From: Isoetes taiwanensis
Lineage: Eukaryota; Streptophyta; Lycopodiopsida; Isoetales; Isoetaceae
DNA: 64,000 nucleotides
Direction: 5' to 3'
Assembly: GCA_021234155.1 (NCBI GenBank)
Contig: JAJEKV010000072.1
Span: 2,044,436-2,108,435 of the forward strand
The notes beneath the pieces were generated by a model, which was given only the letters and a program-made list of their open reading frames with translations, did not search any database and was not told the origin of the DNA. Within the stretch, counting starts at the first letter, position 1. Each line of letters starts with the position of its first letter. Position numbers and translations under genes: made by a program. This document shows, one piece after another, positions 21,441-31,216 of the stretch.

Positions 21441-22063
21441 CAAATACCATGCCCCTGAAGAGCAAGTCTGACGGTCGAAATTTGCAGGATATAAGCTCCT
21501 AGTCGCGCTACCATAGGTGATGCGAATAACTGATGTAGCGGTGTGTCAGAGCATCTAAGATCAGTGTGCCTTTGCTTCGGACATGGGCATATCTTTGGGC
21601 ACCGCCGGAGGGCATGGTGCTCATCCTCTATCATGTGCATCTCACAACACTGACATATCCTCTCCTCCCTGGGGATCCCGTGCCCGCCATTCACCCCCAA
21701 CTGTTTCAATTCCGAGGTAATGGGAACCCGCCCTTATGGCGGCAATAGCTCTCCGTTTCTTCCGCGAGAGATGTGTGCTTTCAAGTACCGATGGGGTCCA
21801 TGCTCAAGGACGGGATTAATCTGAGCGTGATAGTGCTCTGTCTTGGGCTTTGCAAGAGTAGAGGCATCCCACAGGGTGGCAGCATAGGCCGCATCCAATT
21901 GCCCATTCTGCGCATCAGAATCTGCCAGTGCCACCATCTGTTGGTAATCCATAGACCACCTCCTAAACCATCCCTTACGATTGCTAAGCCATACCCTCTT
22001 CAAATTTGGGGGCCCCCGCATAACAACGGCACTGTGGGGGCAAGCGATGCTCATCCATAACAA
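21440..22063 (-). pseudogene. LINE ORF2 C-terminus with Cys/His finger
   Basis: This continues ORF2 on the far side of the insertion. SIACPHSAVVMRGPPNLKRV and later KAHISRGRNGE precede a frame change near 21725. The frame then reads IPREERICQCCEMHMIEDEH and HALRRCP, the CCHC-like zf-RVT motif closing plant LINE ORF2. The stop is at 21440. It shows that the two LINE parts once formed one ORF. Confidence 0.85.
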
Positions 22064-22758
22064 TGTTTAAAATGAAACGCACTTATTTAAGAAGTGCGTT
22101 TGAAAGATTCCTTCTGAAAATTTACAAAACTCTAAAATGCCCTTAAAAATGACACATTCAGTATCTTAGGTCAAAATATTTACAAAAGTGCTCATGAAAA
22201 CAACCATTTTAGGAAGCCTTAACGTTACGGAGCAAAACAAAAATAAAAATATTCCATTTTAGGGGCAAATTCATGTGAAGAAATTAGATGCTTGCACCTT
22301 GTCCCTGAAAACGTTTGTGTTGGCTTTACCGCAATTTTTTTATTTCACAACCAATTTGGCTAAACTCATAGTTGACCTACAAACTATCTAATGTCTAACT
22401 ATTGAATCATTTGTTCAACCATTAAATCATAATATTTGGAAAAAAAAAAATTCCTAAATGCGTTGCAATAGTAAAACCATGTATTATATGCCTTCATTAA
22501 TTAAAGTCATGACAACATTTGATAGGTAACACAAATGCATTCCAAACTAGGATTGCATGTAAACTGATATGTCTTATGCTTAGAAAGAACCTTTAGTGCA
22601 TTCTGGATATTCCATATCTTTACTTATTTACAGCTAATATTTAAGCCGGTAGCCAAATGTACCTTTAACTATTGACTAAAATTTATAAACAGATTACAAC
22701 CAGAGTTCATATATGTTCATTGCTCATACGAGTCTTTTCTGCTCAGTAATATGTTCAA

Positions 22759-22856
22759 GGGCACATTTAATTTTTGCCCAAACACAAACGTAATAATTCT
22801 ATTACTAGGGCACATTTAAGTTTTGCTCAAACACAAACTTAATAATTCCATTACCA
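22759..22856. repeat. 49-bp tandem repeat, two units
   Basis: GGGCACATTTAA followed by CAAACACAAAC and TAATAATTC occurs at 22759 and again at 22808 with few differences. It lies inside the TIR element. Confidence 0.85.
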
Positions 22857-23322
22857 GGAGAAAGCTTGTGTACAATGCTATTATAGGATGAAATATTGCT
22901 GAACTTGAATAATGTGTACCTTCTACTTGCAATTTCATTTACTGTTGAAACTACTGGAAAATGATTTTTTACAAACATCATGAATGCTGAAGTTACAAGA
23001 AAAATCGTTTACTACCAACTGTCTTGCACCTGCATTCAGCTTGTGTTAAAGGCAGGCATGTTCTGGACTATTCTGTATTTTATAATGATCTACTAGACAT
23101 GAATTACAGATTTTAAAATAGACCATAATCATGGATTATGGCTCTTAAATAGACATGATTACAGATCTTAAAAAGGCTGTCATGCTGCATCTTATTTCCA
23201 TAATCAAGGTCCATTAGAAATGAGAGAAGCTGGACTACATGCATCTGAATGCAAACACTTTGCCATGCTGCTTTGACTCATGCACATTAAGAGGCAGAAG
23301 AGGCAAAACATTATGCGAACAA

Positions 23323-23628
23323 CTAATAAGACAATAGATCCTTCTGGAAAGGATGCCATATTAATTTCCACATTCCATTAGCCGTCATCATCTTTAGCAA
23401 AAGAAGGCGATGCAAAGTCCCTAAAGCATTCATCATAACTTCTTGTGAATAAGCTAGGCTTGCACAGTCTTGTCCCAGGGAGTCTAGTATCTGCCATGGA
23501 TTTGGACCTGCACTATTTCCAACTAGTCTGTGAATCGTGAGAAAAATTGTTCTGAATGCATGCCGTTTTGAAACAAATACCAAGTGATTTGATGTGGATA
23601 AATCCATCAAATTGTGGCAAATTTCCAA
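23323..23628 (-). other. exon-like open frame inside the TIR element
   Basis: An open frame of about 100 codons (ICHNLMDLSTSNHLVFVSKR, FRTIFLTIHRLVGNSAGPNP, MMNALGTLHRLLLL) has a leucine-rich, helical, protein-like composition unlike its surroundings. It could be a fragment of a host gene captured by the transposon. I do not recognise the source. A pyrimidine-poor ACAG precedes it on the minus strand, so an exon edge is possible but unproven. Confidence 0.3.
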
Positions 23629-23824
23629 CCTCCCATCTGTCTAATCCGTCCAACAAGCTTTATGTTTCTTGAAACTCAACAAGTATTTGTCCAATGACAG
23701 AGTACAAACCAACGAAATGATTCAACAGTGTAAAAAAGCAAAGCCAGAACTGTGTATCATCTAAAACTTGAGAGTACTTTTATGATTTGGAAACTCTCTA
23801 TGATCTGGAACTTGAAAAATTTCT

Positions 23825-23919
23825 GACCTGGAGTATTTTGTAGCGCACCAAGTGGGATATCTGATGTGATTTACGACCTGGAGTATTCTGTAGCGCACCA
23901 AGTGGGATATCTGCTGTGA
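23825..23919. repeat. 50-bp tandem repeat, two units
   Basis: GACCTGGAGTATT(T/C)TGTAGCG and the next 28 bases occur at 23825 and 23875. A looser array of CATTCGACCTGTGAAAAC words continues to about 24260, all within the TIR element. Confidence 0.85.
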
Positions 23920-23989
23920 AAACACATTCAAAACCATCAAAAGCTATTCGACCATGTCTACTATGATTCAGACCATGCCTTAAAGCACC

Positions 23990-24260
23990 TGATTCAGCCT
24001 AGATTCGACCTGGACAATGGATTCGACCTGGAGTAAACCTGATTCAGCTTGAATTTAACCTGCAAGGATTCAAAAACTGTGTGATTTGACCTGGAAGGTT
24101 TCGACCTGGAAGGATTCGACCTGTGTGAAAACATGTGTGAAAACCCATTCGACTTAGATCAAAACCCATTCGACATGTGTAAGAACCTGTTTGCATTCGA
24201 CCTGTGAAAACCCATTCGCCCTATGAAAACCCATTCGACCTGTGAAAAACTAGACAAAGA
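23990..24260. repeat. degenerate ATTCGACCTG minisatellite
   Basis: Around ten copies or half-copies of ATTCGACCTG, with partners such as GTGTGAAAACCC and GAAAACCCATTCG, are spaced about 15-40 bases apart. The array is irregular and lies between the 50-bp repeat and the palindromic satellite. Confidence 0.7.
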
Positions 24261-24417
24261 AGCTGGCCGGAATAACAAAGTAAAGCCCTAAAAAAAAAAA
24301 TCACTAAGAAACAAACCTGTTGCATCATTAAGAAACTCTTGCCGCACCAAGAAACACCTAGATCGTTAGATAATTACAACCCTAAATTTTTTCTCACACC
24401 AAGTTTTCCTAGCTCCG

Positions 24418-24875
24418 GTATAAATTTATACCGTCAAAAGCATCTGCCATGTTTTAGCCAGGCGAAATCATGTTATATCCAGGCGAAATCATGTTATATC
24501 CATGGATTGTCAAGTTATAACCATAATAAAAGTTCCAGATACTAGAATTTTCTTGTATTATAATGTATGAAATTTATAACGAAATGTTTTTCATGAGAGC
24601 TCGTAGTATAAATGTACACCGTGACTTCCTTTATAAAAAATTTCGGTATAAATTTATACTGCTCCCGACATTTTCATGTGGGAAGATTGTATAAACTTAT
24701 ACCGCTTGAGCTCACTGGCGGTATAAATTTATACCACTCGAGTTCACTGGCAGTATAAATTTATACCGCTTGAGCTCACTGGCGGTATAAATTTATACCG
24801 GCCGAGCTCACGTTGTATAAATTTATGTCGTTTGGTGCAATGCCTCCTGAGCTTCCCTTTGGTATAAATTTATAC
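24418..24875. repeat. palindromic GTATAAATTTATAC satellite
   Basis: The self-complementary 14-mer GTATAAATTTATAC or a close variant starts at 24418, 24606, 24646, 24689, 24721, 24753, 24785, 24815 and 24862. Five copies from 24689 to 24815 are spaced 32, 32, 32 and 30 bases apart, with CGCTTGAGCTCACTGGC-like spacers. The cluster lies about 0.5-0.95 kb inside the right end of the TIR element. Confidence 0.93.
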
Positions 24876-25364
24876 CGTCTGGAAAAATTAAAACCTACGA
24901 ACAAGTTGCATGGGTTGGGTAGACACGAATAGCTCTGGATGGTCAGACAATAACATGCATCATGAACTAGCCGCAAAGTGTAACTTTGTTTAAAATGTCA
25001 AATCTACTACATTTTGTACAATTATATTCAAAAATTTGTAGTGATTTCAAAAACTCTGAATGCAGGTTCTTTTTGTCGCTCTAGTGCACTTAATATTTTT
25101 TTCAATGTCTACTTTTTTTTAGTTTCTGAAATTGCTACAATTTTTCATACCAAACTAGGGGGCTAAAAAGGGGTATCAAACAATTTTGCATGGAAGCTAA
25201 ATTGAATTAACCCCTCAAAAATAGTACCTAAAATATTCAAATTGTCACACTTGTGACAAATTTACCTCGAAAAGGGACCTTTTTTAGGGAATTTCAGGGA
25301 ATCTTTTAAAGATTCCTTTTAAAGTGCGTTTGGAGCAAATAAGTGCGTTTCATTTTAAACTTTG

Positions 25365-26466
25365 TTCCATCCCATCCACCTTATGGAAGCAAGTAAGATG
25401 CCTGTGCATAGCAGAATACTGTAAAGGCCAGAACCCCGTCTCATACAACAAAATCTGATACGGTACGGTGTCCTTCACTCCCAAGCTATATGTCAAGAAA
25501 GCTTTCTGCACCCTTTCCAATCTATCCCACGTGTTTTTGCTAACTGCTGGGCCCCAAACCTCTACCCCATATAGCAGCACCGGCTCGACCAAAGCCCTAA
25601 ACAGGTGTGCTCTCCTCGCCCAGTCACAGAGATCTATCCGGCAACACGCGTTTTGCACTGCATATAAAGCCTTCCAGCCTGCACGGGCTCTCCTCTCCAC
25701 ACACTCATCCCACAACATGTTAGTAGTGAAATCAATTCCCAGATACTTGAAGCTCCCCACCATCTCCACTTCCTGTCCCCTGTAATATAACTCCGGGATA
25801 GGGTGTTGCGAGAGGCGAGGATCGCGAAAGCTTAGTTTTGTGCAAGTTCACCGTCATTCCGTTGCCCCACGTAACCCACCCGAGGGCATCCAAATGCTTC
25901 TTTGCATACTTTGCTGGCCGTGTGGGCTAGCAAAGCTACATCATCCGCATATAGTAACTGGCTCACAGAGGTCGCCTCAGATAATTGCACCCCGGCTCCG
26001 CCATGGTGCTGCATCCACGTCTCTAAGCTATCAATGTACAACCCAAAAAGCGTTGGAGACAACGGGCAGCCCTGCTTAACTCCGATAGTGCTAGCTACCC
26101 GCCGATCTTCATAAAGGCGGTCGCGGCATAAATCCCATCATAAAGCTGGTGCACCCCATTCTGCGGCCCCTCAGTGGAACTTCGCAATTCTTGCAACCTC
26201 TCGCCACAAAGATGTCTCGGGGGCGGTATCATATGCGCCTTAAAATCTACAAAGCGGCAATACAAGTCCTCGGCGCATTCCGGCTTGCCTCCATCAACAC
26301 TCTCAAAGTGAATATATGGTCGGTCGTGGGTGGAGTGGGCGAAAAGCCCGCCTGGCCAATTGCCCGCACCCTGCCTCCTCGGCCCACTTAGTGAGTTTCT
26401 TCTCCACCACCACCCGCCGGGAGCTTTGCAAACAAATGAGCTTACCATAATTATCCGGTAATTCAC
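25365..26466 (-). pseudogene. LINE reverse transcriptase, fragmented
   Basis: The minus strand encodes GVKQGCPLSPTLFGLYIDSL at about 26030-26090 and SQLLYADDVALLAHTA at about 25930-25980; YADD is the catalytic box. At 25365-25769 comes GSFKYLGIDF and then a long thumb/connection region (LVEPVLLYGVEVWGPAVSK). The N-terminal palm at 26095-26466 is heavily decayed. Coding stops at the junction with the inserted TIR element, after KVDGMEQ, and resumes beyond it at 22063. Confidence 0.88.
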
Positions 26467-26804
26467 GGCTCATCCGATATTACCCGGCTTTATGCCGCGG
26501 GAACAACCTTACTAACCATCCACTCACGGGGAGCCCCTCGCCGTGAGCACGGTTAATGATCACCGTCGGGGCCCTAACACGATGGGCCACCCCATTTCAA
26601 CAGCTCTCGGCATGCAGCCCCGTAAATCCTTTGCCTTGCCATTCGCCCGGATGCACGAGACCTGCTGGACATCCTCCCCCGCGTAAGCTGCGGCACCTCT
26701 CCTACGATCCGGGACCACGCATTAGCTCCTGGGGGTCATATAACTCCCGCAGCGGTGCATCCATTGCTCCACACTTACATTACCAGCCACACGGCGCCAC
26801 GGTA

Positions 26805-27930
26805 TCACACCTTACGCCAAAAAGCTTTTGGCTCTGCCATGAGCATGTCAAACAGGCGCTCCTGGGTTTCTGCCATGTATCTCCCCTTCTTGGCTTTTAG
26901 GAAGAGCTTATAGTCTTGCAGGGCCTGTGGCCGCAACTGTGGATCTATGACCAAGCGCAGCTGGCTCTTTAGAGCCTTGCAATCAGCATCAAACCACAGG
27001 TTCTCAGGAAAATGCGCGGTGGCCCTCCTTGGAGGGCCCTTCACTGCAAAGGAAGCCCCAGCAGCTGCAAGCAGCGCCCTCACCAGCCATGCACACCTGT
27101 CTTGCAGTGTGTAGAAGCTATCAAACCCCTGTAACTCCCGCACCAACACAGATTCATACTGTCCCTGCTTCTGATAGCGTGGGATGTATGGTAACCCTCC
27201 ACGCCCCCTTTGCGGTGTCTCCACTATTGAGTGCTCCCAATTCAGCGTGACATAAAGCGGGTAGTGATCTGACAAAGCCTCCTCATCCCCTGTGCTTATA
27301 CCAATGGAGAAGTGTGTAACCATGTCAAGTGCTGCTACCGGAGCGAGAAGGTAATCCAACACACTAGCTCCCCCATCCTGCCTATCACTCCTGCAAGTAA
27401 CACCCCCTGAGTGTGGCCATCGCTGCATACCATTACAAATTACCATGTCAAAAACCTGGCAGAGCTGGACCAGCTGCCTGCCAAATGGTCTAGCCACCAT
27501 ATCCTGGGAGTGCTGTGTATGCTGAGTAGCAGCTGTCTCAAGCCAAAGCGGATCAGCATTAGCGTCACCTTGGAAGGTTACCGACTGCAACTGCGTCGTA
27601 CGAGCATTGAAATCTCCTAGCAAAAACACCTGTCCCTGCTGTCTATAGCGATCTATGTCATCATCTGAGTTCCCTATCGTCATCCGGACATCCGTGGTTG
27701 CGCATCATGTACACGTAGAACTTAGAGCCTGCATGGGGAATGTAGCAGCTAGCAAGAAACAATGGGATATGATCAGGCTCTAATACCATTACCCACATGT
27801 AGCGGTTAAATGCATCAGACTTCTGAAGTGTGATCTTGCATGCTAAGGTGTCCCTAAAGTAGCAAGCGGCGCTCATTAGCAAGTGAGAAATGCTGATATC
27901 CTCGAATGTCTGGCAAACGATGCCCTTCAT
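26805..27930 (-). pseudogene. LINE AP-like endonuclease domain, frameshifted
   Basis: The upstream piece (27661-27930) reads CYFRDTLACKITLQKSDAFN and FLASCYIPHAGSKFYVYM, the middle of an exonuclease-endonuclease-phosphatase fold. The next piece (26805-27683) contains VFLLGDFNART, the GDFN catalytic block, and ALSDHYPLYVTL, the SDH catalytic block near the domain end. After that comes the connector toward RT (ENLWFDADCKALKSQLRL). The break at about 27661-27683 is a frame change. This domain nicks target DNA for target-primed reverse transcription. Confidence 0.88.
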
Positions 27931-28572
27931 ACTCCCATGTCTCCTGCAGGAAGACGATGTCCATGTCTATCGCGATCCCATTCAAGCCACTGCCAATCTG
28001 CCACGGGAAGCCCCTACAATTCCAGGAAACAATGCGAAGACACTTTCCCTATCTTTTGCGGTGTGGACCCATCCCGAGTGCCCGAGGGCCTGGCGGGTTG
28101 GAATAACTTCGGGCAGCCCTGCTCCACGCGGGACCACGATGGATGTCTTTGCGGTTGTGGAAGGCCTCAATCCGCCCTCTCCACGGCTGCCGCTGGCCTG
28201 ATGCCCCCGGACGCTCTCTGCCCCTCGGCGCAGGTGTTAGGTGGGAGTGCGCCTCATGGCGGTCGGCGAGGAGGCACATATACCTTCATCTTGCCATTAA
28301 CCAAACCAGCAGCCCCTCCAGCTTGTTGAATCTCTCTTATCTTGATCAACTCTTGGCTTCTTTCCCGTTGTTGCAGTGGCGTGAGATCCAGATCCAGGTA
28401 TATGGACGTACCTTTCAAGCGACTGGTGCGGTGCAACAACAAAGATTTTGCCTCCCAATCCAAGACTGCAAACTTAACTAGCCGAGGTCTCATGCTCGGT
28501 CCTCCGACCCTGATTGGACTCTTGATAACCAAATACTGTAATTGGAGCTTTGCAAGTACCAGGGTGGTAAGC

Positions 28573-29316
28573 TTACCTGGCAAATCCTACAATAAGGTTG
28601 AGGCGGCGTGCCTGGATGTCTTGCTCCTCACGAAGTACCCGCCTGATTCCCTGAGCCACCTCGGCCTCTGGTATGGGGGGTGCTGGTGCAGACGACTGTG
28701 GTGCACTCCGGACTCGTTGCACCTCCATTCGGAGGTCCTGCATCTCTTGCTGTAAGTGGGCCATATGGTTCTCTATATGTGAGCATCTTCCTGACATCTC
28801 CTGCCTGTCTGCCTTTGCTTCATCAAGGAATTGGAGCCTGCCCCGCACCGCTTCCACATCCTTTTCCTTAGCATCTATCCGACCAGCCATGCTTGTGACT
28901 TGTACAATCTGCTGCAGCAACCCCTTCATGTCAGCCCGTGCTTGCGCCATGTCTTCCATCCACTGCTGGTGGACCTTATCCAAGCGGTGCCCCATCTCCG
29001 TGACTAGCTGCGTTGTTGCTTGTATCTCCCCTCTTATCTGGTCATTAGCCTTTTGGGCTCCCCTGCAATCATAATCCCCGAGCCGAACTTCCACAAGGGA
29101 AATTCGCTCCTTCTGTTGGAGAAGCTGCTTCTTGAGCGCAGCCCCTGGCAGATGGTCCCGTGATGCCTCCAAGCTTGCCAGCTTAGCCTGGAGGGAACCG
29201 GCCTGTTCCTGTACAACCCTGATTGCCTCAGCCTGTGATACCTGCTCTGATGGGGACGAGGTATCCAAATTGCGGGCTCTTTTCTTCAACGCATGCATGC
29301 TGTCAGGGGTTGCCAT
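28573..29316 (-). CDS. LINE ORF1-like coiled-coil protein
   Basis: Open frame of 247 codons starting MATPDSMHALKKRARNLDTS. Residues about 20-200 are rich in Gln, Glu, Lys and Arg with heptad-like spacing (LQAKLASLEASRDHL, LRMEVQRVRSA), predicting long coiled coils. A short Pro/Ala linker follows. The C-terminal RRREEQDIQARRL-like segment (VLREEQDIQARRLNLIVGF) resembles the start of an RNA-binding transposase_22 or RRM-like domain, cut off by the frame end. ORF1 proteins of this type bind the LINE RNA. The position 5' of the endonuclease supports the assignment; the family is inferred from layout rather than a diagnostic motif. Confidence 0.65.
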   Translation of the reverse strand: MATPDSMHALKKRARNLDTSSPSEQVSQAEAIRVVQEQAGSLQAKLASLEASRDHLPGAALKKQLLQQKERISLVEVRLGDYDCRGAQKANDQIRGEIQATTQLVTEMGHRLDKVHQQWMEDMAQARADMKGLLQQIVQVTSMAGRIDAKEKDVEAVRGRLQFLDEAKADRQEMSGRCSHIENHMAHLQQEMQDLRMEVQRVRSAPQSSAPAPPIPEAEVAQGIRRVLREEQDIQARRLNLIVGFAR

Positions 29317-30200
29317 AGAGGGCCGGGACTGTCAGGTGGATTCCGGCGACTAAAACAGAGGATGAAAGCCAGGTCATGCTGGATTTGGAGCTCGCTAGAT
29401 GTTGGCCTTTTGCGACTAGCATGACTACTCTGTGATCTAATGCAAGAACCTTGCTATGTATAGGATAAATAGGTTGTTGTCTAATGCAAGAACCTGGGGC
29501 CAGTGATGTTGTCTGACCGTACGAGCATGTTTATGTTTACCGGTCGGTTGTCCGACTGTCTCATCAGTGCAAGTTTGTTTATGTTTACTGGTTTGAGCAG
29601 TGCGGGCCTGTTTATGTTTATCAGTCGGTTGTCCGACTAGTGTGACCTGTTTATGTTTACTAGTAAGACCATCTCACAACGATGTTGTCATGGTACATAT
29701 TAGCCATGCTAATTTCTGTTATAATTTTAATTTCTAATTTCCATATATATACATTAGATAGATGCAACAACACGTGGTATTGGGGCAATCCATAGTGCCT
29801 GGGCACCTTGTTCTCTTCATACTTTTGAACGCTTGTTTATTTAATAGGATAATAAGACCCAGATATTAGCCCAACTGGGCAAAACCCTTGCTTATGATGG
29901 TTTTTACTTGATAATTTGTTGCTTTTAGTCATTTTATTTGAATGTTAAATATAAATCTAAGTATATACAGAATGGAAGAATTTAGGCAGCAAAGGAGATC
30001 AGAGCATGAAGAGTTGGGCAGTATAATCACAAGTAATAGGAACATGCATTGTTTCTAATGGTTGAATTTGCTTTAACTAAGAACTTATGAAATATAAGGT
30101 TATTAATTCCAAGGCTAATGAGTTGATTGTATTTTTTACTCTCGAAGATGGAGCCTGGGTGTAGGATCATGTGACAGGTGGTATATAAGCAGTTGTGGTT
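29317..30200. other. LINE 5' flank with a TGTTTATGTTTAC repeat
   Basis: No gene recognised. Between 29528 and 29662 TGTTTATGTTTA occurs four times, alternating with GTCGGTTGTCCGACT twice (the latter contains the GTCGG/CCGAC inverted pair). This may belong to the LINE 5' UTR or to its target. The rest is AT-rich. Confidence 0.5.
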
Positions 30201-31216
30201 ATAAGGCCCTATGGATTTTTTTAGTTGAAAGTGCTGGGTTTTCGAGAATCACGTTATTAGTGGAGCCAATAAATTCATATCTAAAGAAGTGGTTTTTTTT
30301 TTTATATTAAATTATAAATAATCTTATGAAGTTCGCCTGCATCGACAGTAGAGTAGTGCTTCTAGCATTCTACATCAACTTATTTGGGTTGTTAGGTCTT
30401 CATCACTTATTTACCTTCTCCAACATGGTATTGGATGAATTTGCAAAGGAAGTACATGTCGGAAGTATGGTAAGATGGATAGCAATTATACTTCTAAGGT
30501 GAAGTTTTGATTTGAGTTAGAATTAAATGCACTATGTATAGTCTTCTGCAAATGGTTCTTGGAGCTAGAAGCCGATCCTTTGAGGTGCAAGCAATTGCAA
30601 TGGGGCCAGCGGTCCATACATGAAGAATTCTCAGGTGGGGTTTTAAGATTTACATCTAGGGTTTTTATGTTTGCTAGAGATATGGATCTTAGTAGATGTA
30701 TGAAGCTGACGGTTGTTTGAAGTTTTACATTTAGTATCAAATGTAACATTCCTAATCGACATGCCCTTAACCAACTGAGCAAAACTGTCTAGACGTTTAT
30801 GAGTAGTCGTTTCTATCCATTTATGCCGGTGTCTTGGGAACGCGACACACAGATCTACTCGAGCAGTCTCCATGAGTCTGTTACAATCTCTCTCACTAAA
30901 ACTATGCTTGTCCTCGAGCATCACAAACTATAGACCACCCCATCCCATGGTGTTCAAACCCAAGTCATGCTTGCCCCATGGAGACTGCTCGAGTAGATCT
31001 GTGTGTCGCGTTCTCGAGACACCGACATAAATGGGTAGAAGCGACTACTCATAAACATCTAGACGATTTTGCCCAATTGGTTAAGGGCATGTCAATTAGG
31101 AATATTACATTTAGTATCACAGGCAAGTTTCGATCTTGGGACCCGTGGGTTATGGGTCTACTAATGTAATTCTCGAAAACCCAGCACTTTCAACTAAAAA
31201 ATCCATAGGGTCTTAT
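30201..31216. repeat. foldback pair of a tRNA-derived repeat
   Basis: Two inverted copies face each other. The outer arms 30201-30266 and 31151-31216 match over about 60 bases, including AAAGTGCTGGGTTTTCGAGA. The inner arms 30725-30872 and 30974-31118 match over about 145 bases, so both strands encode the same peptide (METARVDLCVAF, RHRHKW, FAQLVKGMSIRN). The inner arm carries TTGCTCAGTTGGTTAAGGGC on the minus strand, a tRNA D-arm or box A. The right copy has AGTTTCGATCTTGGGACCC, a box-B/T-arm-like word. The left copy is split by about 450 bp. A tRNA-derived SINE is likely. Confidence 0.6.

Larger units (their letters stand above)
22065..25360. mobile_element. 3.3-kb TIR element inserted in the LINE
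   Basis: The left end reads GTTTAAAATGAAACGCACTT and four more bases (24 in all). The right end is its exact reverse complement, finishing at about 25360. LINE ORF2 resumes on both sides, so this is a real insertion. Subterminal AAACGCACTT/AAGTGCGTTT words recur at both ends, forming a small palindrome at 22073-22112. TTTAAA is shared at both edges and is its own complement, so a target duplication cannot be separated from the TIR. No transposase was recognised; the element looks non-autonomous. Confidence 0.85.
21243..29316 (-). mobile_element. LINE retrotransposon, split by a DNA element
   Basis: Read on the minus strand: an ORF1-like coiled-coil protein (28573-29316), an endonuclease (26805-27930), RT with a YADD box (25365-26466), then, after a 3.3-kb insertion at about 22065-25360, the C-terminal region with a Cys/His finger (21440-22063). 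The 3' UTR holds a hairpin, and the tail is a TTCC repeat on the element's sense strand (GGAA at 21243-21267 on plus). Frame changes occur in every domain, so the element is inactive. Confidence 0.9.

Noticed and set aside
24418-24875. CRISPR-like array because of regular spacing
   Set aside because: Repeats are palindromic 14-mers, spacers are near identical rather than unique, no cas genes exist, and the context is a eukaryotic transposon.
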